Origin: Rhodobacteraceae bacterium UBA6236
GTDB lineage: Bacteria; Pseudomonadota; Alphaproteobacteria; Rhodobacterales; Rhodobacteraceae
NCBI GenBank assembly: GCA_002440945.1
Contig: DJWG01000032.1
Coordinates: 43,281-107,280 of the forward strand
Length of the DNA stretch: 64,000 nucleotides
Reading direction: 5' to 3'
A model generated the notes under the pieces. That model worked only from the letters and a program-made list of their open reading frames with translations. It was not told the origin of the DNA and did no database searches. Each line of letters begins with the position of its first letter. The first letter of the stretch is position 1. This document shows, piece by piece, positions 59,174 to 64,000 of the stretch. Made by a program: the position numbers and the translations under genes.

Positions 59174-62148
59174 GCACCCGTCTGGCCCGGGGCGGTCGCC
59201 TGATCGACCGCTCGAAGCCGATCACCATCACCTTCAACGGCCGCCGCATGCCCGGATACCTCGGCGACACGCTGGCCTCTGCCGTGCTTGCCAACGACCA
59301 GATGATGGTCGGCCGGTCCTTCAAGTATCACCGCCCCCGCGGTGTTGTCGCCTCCGGCGCGGAAGAGCCGAACGCCCTTGTCGGCCTTGGCACCGGCGGC
59401 CGGTTCGAACCGAACCAGCGCATGACCACGACCGAGGCCTTCGACGGCGCGGAAACCGCCAGCCAGAACCACTGGCCGAGCCTCGAATTCGACATCGGCG
59501 CGATCAACAACAAGTTCGCGCGCTTCCTGCCGGGCGGCTTCTACTACAAGACCTTCATGTGGCCGCGCAGCTTCTGGAAGAACGTCTACGAACCCTTTAT
59601 CCGTCAGTCGGCGGGTCTGGGCAAGGTGCCGACCGACCGCGACGCCGACCGCTATGAACAGGCCTACGCCTATGCGGATGTCGTTGTCGTCGGGGCCGGC
59701 ATCGCGGGCCTGACGGCGGCGCTTGGCGCGGCCCGGTCGGGCAAGCGCGTCATCGTCCTGGAAATGACCCCCGCCTGCGGCGGCCGCGCCGTGGTCGATG
59801 GCATGACCATCGACGGCGACACTGTCGACGCCTGGGTCAACCGCGCCGTCGAGACGCTGCGCGGTATGGACAATGTCACGCTGATGACCCGGACCATGGC
59901 CACCGGTCTTTACGACCACGGCTACCTGCTGGCCGCCGAACGCGTCGCGGACCACACCCCCGGCGACGGCCGTCCGAAACAGCGCCTCTGGCGTATCCGC
60001 GCCGGAGAGGTCATCACCGCGACCGGCGCCATCGAACGTCCGCTGTCCTTCGCGGGCAACGACATCCCGGGCGTCATGCTGGCGGCCGCGGTCCGTGACT
60101 ACGCCGTCAACTACGGCGTCAGCATCGGCGACCGGACCGTCATCGTCACCAACAACGACGATGCCTACCGCACGGCGCTGGCGCTTCTGGATGCCGGGCT
60201 CACGGTTCCGGCGGTCATCGACGCCCGTCCGACCGTGACCGGCGCATTGCCCCAGGCCGTGCGCGACCGGGGTGTCCGGGTCCTGGAAGGCCGCGGCATC
60301 GCCAAGGTCCATGGCGGCAAGCGCGTGACCGGTGTCGTGATCTGCGTGCAGGCTGGCGAAGGCGCGATGATCGAGGAAATCGCCTGCGATTGCGTCGCCA
60401 TGTCGGGCGGCTGGTCGCCGGTCGTCCATCTCTGGTCGCATTGCGGCGGCAAGCTTTTGTGGGACGACGCCCGCGCCATGTTCCGCCCCGACCCGGAACG
60501 CCCGCCTCTGGGCGCCGATGGTCGCGGCATGGTCCGCGCCGTGGGTTCGGCCAATGGCATGCTGACTGCCGATGAAGTGTTGTCCGACGCCCATGCGGCC
60601 TTTGGCACCGGCGAGGCGCCACGCAGCGACGCGCCCGCCGAAGCCAGCATGGAGCCGGTCTGGATCATGCCACAAGGCGCAGGCCCGGCCTTGCGCAACA
60701 AGATGTGGCTCGACCCGCAGAACGACGTGAAGGTCTCGGACGTGCAGCTTGCCGCCCGGGAAGGCTATGAAAGCGTCGAACACACCAAGCGCTACACGAC
60801 GCTCGGGATGGCGACGGACCAAGGGAAGATCAGCAACATCAACGGTCTGGCGGTCCTTTCCGATGCGCTGCATCGGGAAATCCCCGCAACCGGCACCACG
60901 ACCTTCCGGCCGCCCTACACGCCGCTTTCGATCGGCGCCATCGCCGGCGAGGCTCGGGGCGAGATCTTCCAGCCGCTGCGCCGCACGCCGATCCATGAAT
61001 GGCACGAGGCGCATGGCGTGGAATGGGAACCCGTCGGCCTTTGGCGTCGTCCGTTCTGTTACCGGCGCGCGGGCGAGTCGACCCATGCCGCCGTCACCCG
61101 CGAGGTCAAGAACACCCGGACGAACCTCGGGCTTCTGGACGCCTCGACCCTTGGCAAGATCCTCGTCAAGGGCCCGGACGCGGGCAAGTTCCTCGACATG
61201 CTCTACACCGGGGTCATGTCGACCCTGCCGGTGGGCAAGTGCCGGTATGGCCTGATGTGCAACGAACAGGGCTTCCTCAGCGATGACGGGGTCGTGGTGC
61301 GCCTGTCCGAAGACAGCTGGCTTTGCCACACCACCTCGGGCGGGGCCGACCGCATCCACGGCTGGATGGAAGACTGGCTTCAGTGCGAATGGTGGGACTG
61401 GAAGGTCTACACGGCCAACCTGACCGAACAATTCGCGCAGATCGCCGTCGTCGGTCCCAACGCGCGCAAGGTTCTGGAAAAGCTGGGCGGGATGGACGTG
61501 TCCAAAGCGACGGTGCCCTTCATGACCTATGCCGAAGGCAAGCTTGGCGGCTTCAACGCCCGGGTGTTCCGCATCAGCTTCTCGGGCGAACTCAGCTATG
61601 AAATCGCCGTCCCGGCCAGCGAAGGCCGGGCCTTCTGGGAAAAGCTGGTCGAGGCGGGACAGGAATTCGGCGTGATGCCCTACGGCACGGAATGCCTGCA
61701 CATCCTGCGCGCCGAAAAAGGTTTCATCATGATCGGCGATGAAACCGACGGCACGGTGATCCCGCAGGATCTGAACATGGCCTGGGCGATTTCCAAGAAA
61801 AAGCCCGACTATCTGGGCAAACGCGGTCAGGAACGCAGCTATCTGGCCAGCCCGGATCGCTGGCAACTGGTTGGCCTGGAAACGCTTGACGGCTCGGTCC
61901 TGCCGGAATGTGCCTATGCGGTGGCACCGGGCGTCAACGGCAATGGCCAGCGCAACGTGCAGGGGCGCGTCACCTCGACCTACCACTCGCCGACGCTCGG
62001 GCGCGGCATCGCCATGGGTCTGGTGAAGCACGGTCCCGCCCGCATGGGCGAGGTGCTGGATTTCCCCGGTGACAATGGCAAGGTCCATCAGGCCCGGATC
62101 GTCGATCAGGTCTTTTACGACAAGGAAGGGGCGAAGAACGATGCCTAA
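59170..62148 (+). CDS. soxA: sarcosine oxidase subunit alpha
   Basis: 992-residue subunit. N-terminal ubiquitin-like Fer2-type domain (KPITITFNGRRMPGYLGDTL, SFKYHRPRGVVASG), then an NAD-binding region with VVVVGAGIAGLTAALGAA near residue 175, and a C-terminal GcvT/H4folate domain (about 600-990; FSGELSYEIAVPASEGRAFW). Sarcosine-derived formaldehyde is passed through a cavity to H4folate, giving methylene-H4F. Start ATG 59170. Confidence 0.96.
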   Translation: MSTRLARGGRLIDRSKPITITFNGRRMPGYLGDTLASAVLANDQMMVGRSFKYHRPRGVVASGAEEPNALVGLGTGGRFEPNQRMTTTEAFDGAETASQNHWPSLEFDIGAINNKFARFLPGGFYYKTFMWPRSFWKNVYEPFIRQSAGLGKVPTDRDADRYEQAYAYADVVVVGAGIAGLTAALGAARSGKRVIVLEMTPACGGRAVVDGMTIDGDTVDAWVNRAVETLRGMDNVTLMTRTMATGLYDHGYLLAAERVADHTPGDGRPKQRLWRIRAGEVITATGAIERPLSFAGNDIPGVMLAAAVRDYAVNYGVSIGDRTVIVTNNDDAYRTALALLDAGLTVPAVIDARPTVTGALPQAVRDRGVRVLEGRGIAKVHGGKRVTGVVICVQAGEGAMIEEIACDCVAMSGGWSPVVHLWSHCGGKLLWDDARAMFRPDPERPPLGADGRGMVRAVGSANGMLTADEVLSDAHAAFGTGEAPRSDAPAEASMEPVWIMPQGAGPALRNKMWLDPQNDVKVSDVQLAAREGYESVEHTKRYTTLGMATDQGKISNINGLAVLSDALHREIPATGTTTFRPPYTPLSIGAIAGEARGEIFQPLRRTPIHEWHEAHGVEWEPVGLWRRPFCYRRAGESTHAAVTREVKNTRTNLGLLDASTLGKILVKGPDAGKFLDMLYTGVMSTLPVGKCRYGLMCNEQGFLSDDGVVVRLSEDSWLCHTTSGGADRIHGWMEDWLQCEWWDWKVYTANLTEQFAQIAVVGPNARKVLEKLGGMDVSKATVPFMTYAEGKLGGFNARVFRISFSGELSYEIAVPASEGRAFWEKLVEAGQEFGVMPYGTECLHILRAEKGFIMIGDETDGTVIPQDLNMAWAISKKKPDYLGKRGQERSYLASPDRWQLVGLETLDGSVLPECAYAVAPGVNGNGQRNVQGRVTSTYHSPTLGRGIAMGLVKHGPARMGEVLDFPGDNGKVHQARIVDQVFYDKEGAKNDA

Positions 62149-62695
62149 CGCCGTGAGCGCCTTGAATGGCAAGACCTATTCCGGTTTCGTCGAGGTTCAG
62201 GAAACCGGCCTGCAGGGCATGATCACCCTGCGCGGCGATCTGGCCTCGGCGACCTTCGCCGCGGCCGTGCAGGCAGCGACGGGAACCTCGGTGCCCGGCC
62301 CGCGCCGGATCGTGATGGCGGGGGGGAAATCCGCGCTCTGGATGTCGCCGGACGAACTGTTGCTGCTGGTGCCCTATGCCGAGGCGGCTGTGGTGGCGGC
62401 GCAGCTTGCCGCGGCGCTTGCCGGGGAACATGCGCTGGCTGTCAACGTCTCGGACGCGCGGGCGATGTTCCGCGTCAAGGGCGCGAAGTCCGCGCAGGCG
62501 CTGCAAAAGCTGGCGCCGGTCGATTTCGCATCCTTGGGCGAGGATGAGGTCCGCCGCAGCCGCATCGCGCAAGTCGCGGGCGCGCTTTGGAAATCCGGTC
62601 CCGAGGAGTTCAGCTTGATCGGCTTCCGCTCCGTCGCGGGTTACATCATGGGGCTACTGGAAGTCTCCGCCCGTCCCGGTGCGGAAATCGCCTGA
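62141..62695 (+). CDS. soxG: sarcosine oxidase subunit gamma
   Basis: 184-residue small GcvT-like subunit: YSGFVEVQETGLQGMITLRGD, ALWMSPDELLLLVPYAEA, VNVSDARAMFRVKG and FSLIGFRSVAGYIMGLLE. Start ATG 62141 overlaps the soxA end by 8 bp. Last gene of the operon, followed by a strong terminator. Confidence 0.93.
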   Translation: MPNAVSALNGKTYSGFVEVQETGLQGMITLRGDLASATFAAAVQAATGTSVPGPRRIVMAGGKSALWMSPDELLLLVPYAEAAVVAAQLAAALAGEHALAVNVSDARAMFRVKGAKSAQALQKLAPVDFASLGEDEVRRSRIAQVAGALWKSGPEEFSLIGFRSVAGYIMGLLEVSARPGAEIA

Positions 62696-62715
62696 AGCCC
62701 GACACGAAAAACCGC

Positions 62716-62748
62716 AAAAGGCGCGCCCGTCCCAAGGCGCGCCTTTTT
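62716..62748 (+). terminator. sox operon terminator
   Basis: Arms AAAAGGCGCGCC / GGCGCGCCTTTT with an 8-nt loop, followed by T. It is 21 nt after the soxG stop. Confidence 0.9.
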
Positions 62749-62832
62749 CGGTTTCAGCGGCTTGACCACCGGGAACGGCTGTGGCCTTAGTTGCGTTGAA
62801 CCGCGAACCCTCTGGACCCGAAAGGAAACGCC

Positions 62833-63435
62833 ATGGCCTTCACCCTTCCCGATCTTCCCTATGCCCACGATGCGCTGGCAGCGCTTGGCATGTCGAAAGA
62901 GACGCTGGAATATCACCACGACCTGCACCACAAGGCCTATGTCGACAACGGCAACAAGCTGATCGCCGGGACCGAGTGGGAGAACAAGAGCCTGGAAGAC
63001 ATCGTACGCGGCACCTACCAGGCCGGCGCCGTTGCCCAGAACGGCATCTTCAACAACGCCAGCCAGCACTGGAACCACAACCTGTTCTGGGAGGTGATGG
63101 GGCCGGGCGAAAACAAGAAGATGCCGGGCGCGCTGGAAAAGGCGCTGACCGACTCGTTCGGTTCGGTCGCCAAGTTCAAGGAAGACTTCGCCGCCGCCGG
63201 TGCCGGTCAGTTCGGTTCGGGCTGGGCCTGGCTCGTGAAGGACAAGGACGGCGCGCTGCGCGTCACCAAGACTGAAAACGGCGTGAACCCGCTGTGCTTC
63301 GGGCAGACCGCGCTTCTGGGTTGCGACGTGTGGGAACATTCCTACTACATCGATTTCCGCAACAAGCGCCCGGCCTATCTGACCAACTTCCTCGACAAGC
63401 TGGTCAACTGGGAAAACGTCGCGGGCCGCATGTAA
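62833..63435 (+). CDS. sodB: Fe-type superoxide dismutase
   Basis: 200 residues. Metal ligands lie in LEYHHDLHHKAYVDN (His), SQHWNHNLFW (His) and CDVWEHSYYIDF (Asp/His). FNNASQHWNH has the Gln typical of iron enzymes where manganese enzymes have Gly. Cytosolic; no signal peptide. ATG 62833 follows GAAAGGAAACGCC. It sits behind the sox terminator, so it has its own promoter; sarcosine oxidase next door yields H2O2, not superoxide. Confidence 0.94.
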   Translation: MAFTLPDLPYAHDALAALGMSKETLEYHHDLHHKAYVDNGNKLIAGTEWENKSLEDIVRGTYQAGAVAQNGIFNNASQHWNHNLFWEVMGPGENKKMPGALEKALTDSFGSVAKFKEDFAAAGAGQFGSGWAWLVKDKDGALRVTKTENGVNPLCFGQTALLGCDVWEHSYYIDFRNKRPAYLTNFLDKLVNWENVAGRM

Positions 63436-63462
63436 CGGTCTGCGGGCGATCCGTCCAGTACC

Positions 63463-63496
63463 AGGCCTGCCGGACCTCCGGCGGGCCTTTCTTTTC
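63463..63496 (+). terminator. sodB terminator
   Basis: Stem GGCCTGCCGG / CCGGCGGGCC (one G-T pair) with a 4-nt loop followed by TTTCTTTT. Confidence 0.85.
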
Positions 63497-63573
63497 CAAA
63501 ACTATGAAGTGTTCGCCGGAAGATGCTGAAATTTCCACGGAATCCTGCGCGCCGCAATCGGGCGACCTGATCC

Positions 63574-64000
63574 GTGCTGTCACTCGCCGGGCTGTTTCTT
63601 GCGGCACTCGCCGCCGCGACCCTGATCCCCGCGCAGTCCGAGGCGCTGTTGGTCGGCATGGTGCTTGCCGACCTGCATCCGGTCTGGCTGCTGCTTCTGG
63701 TGGCAACGACCGGGAATGTGCTGGGATCGGTGGTGAACTGGGCCTTGGGCCGCTATCTCATCCGGTTTTCGGATCGGCGCTGGTTCCCGGTTTCGCCAGC
63801 TGCGCTTGCCCGTGCCAGCGAGTCCTATCGGCGCTGGGGACATTGGAGCCTGCTCGGCTCCTGGCTTCCGGTCGTCGGCGATCCCCTGACACTGGTCGCC
63901 GGAGTTTTGCGCGAGCCTTTCTGGCGGTTCGTCGGGATCGTTACGTTGGCCAAGGGCGGGCGCTATCTGGTGCTGGTCTGGATGGCGCTGCGGCTGGCCG
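63574..64000 (+). CDS. YqaA-type DedA-like membrane protein (partial)
   Basis: The frame opens after an in-frame TGA at 63568 and starts with GTG 63574: (V/M)LSLAGLFLAALAAATLIP, SEALLVGMVLADLHPVW, TTGNVLGSVVNWALGRYLI and GSWLPVVGDPLTLVAGVLRE. This is the SNARE-associated (VTT/YqaA) family: four to five helices with a re-entrant loop around the GDP segment, thought to affect lipid or drug handling. The end is cut by the right edge after about 142 residues. Confidence 0.8.
   Translation, partial: MLSLAGLFLAALAAATLIPAQSEALLVGMVLADLHPVWLLLLVATTGNVLGSVVNWALGRYLIRFSDRRWFPVSPAALARASESYRRWGHWSLLGSWLPVVGDPLTLVAGVLREPFWRFVGIVTLAKGGRYLVLVWMALRLA

Noticed and set aside
59164..62172. 1002-codon open frame antisense to soxA
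   Set aside because: His/Gly/Ala/Arg-rich shadow of a GC-rich gene; the sense frame has all sarcosine oxidase alpha motifs.
57514..62695. Thiosulfate-oxidising Sox system
   Set aside because: Same gene letters, but the proteins are sarcosine oxidase subunits (FAD, GcvT domain, small zinc subunit).
1..64000. tRNA, rRNA, CRISPR, insertion sequences, prophage
   Set aside because: No T-loop/anticodon arrangement, repeat-spacer array, transposase or phage protein was recognised on either strand.

Overview
The window is a GC-rich, gene-dense chromosomal segment of an alphaproteobacterium, almost certainly a member of the Rhodobacteraceae (Rhodobacter/Gemmobacter/Tabrizicola-like; the genus cannot be fixed from sequence alone). 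Reasons: a type I sulfide:quinone reductase with cysteines at the positions known from Rhodobacter capsulatus (127, 159, 353), a trgA-trgB-cysK tellurite-resistance order known from Rhodobacter sphaeroides, a ChpT-type phosphotransferase, an olsB-olsA ornithine-lipid pair, and copies of a GGAGTATTT/AAGAAGAAG repeat that I recall from this family. I saw no rRNA or tRNA gene, CRISPR array, transposase or phage gene.

Layout. 1-2.9 kb: metY (cut by the left edge), divergent from the ABC-F ATPase uup. 2.9-7.6 kb (minus strand): a corrinoid/folate methyl-transfer block, with an ASKHA-ferredoxin reductive activator, a methyl-H4folate:corrinoid methyltransferase, a MetF-like flavoprotein and a small PF13769-type protein. 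7.9-16.4 kb: pirin, chpT, DUF3553, olsBA, a degenerate ThiE-like protein, trmJ, ctaA, an M32 carboxypeptidase and a frameshifted membrane gene. 16.5-19.6 kb: ssb, a PepSY/cytochrome b561/membrane-anchored LuxR-type module, and a lytic transglycosylase. 19.6-25.5 kb: small redox and housekeeping genes (ABM monooxygenase, MFS, nitroreductase, DsrE, lipoprotein hydrolase, a truncated alcohol dehydrogenase, guaA). 25.7-29.8 kb: a non-pyrrolysine MttB-family methyltransferase, a DauA-like dehydrogenase, and sqr behind a clear ATTC-N8-GAAT operator. 29.9-40.6 kb: an orphan BMP binding protein, photolyase, trgA-trgB-cysK-mscS-kup, and a SqrR/BigR-type ArsR regulator with the spaced cysteine pair. 40.7-43.8 kb: flavin reductase, corA, HpcH/HpaI aldolase, aroQ. 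44-54 kb: a nonulosonic (sialic-type) acid and glycan locus with neuB, neuC, neuA, SDR and Gfo/Idh enzymes, three other glycosyltransferase-type proteins and two tandem Kdo-transferase-like (GT30) proteins. 54.1-57.3 kb: PCu(A)C copper chaperone, DUF2946, DUF1289, ruvX, ccmI. 57.5-64 kb: the heterotetrameric sarcosine oxidase operon soxBDAG, Fe superoxide dismutase, and a membrane protein cut by the right edge.

How the genes fit together. Both ends and the middle point to catabolism of methylated amines with H4folate as methyl carrier: MttB (demethylation), the activator, the corrinoid methyltransferase and MetF-like enzyme (methyl-H4F oxidation), and sarcosine oxidase (sarcosine to glycine plus CH2-H4F and H2O2). 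The corrinoid carrier protein itself is not in the window. Sulfide oxidation appears as a separate regulated unit whose likely regulator lies about 10 kb away. The most unusual items are: Arg/Gly-rich tails shared by three corrinoid-system proteins; loss of the flavin-site Asp in the MetF-like protein; the PepSY-b561-LuxR module; GT30-like transferases embedded in a sialic-acid-type locus; and a family repeat inserted in frame into one of them.
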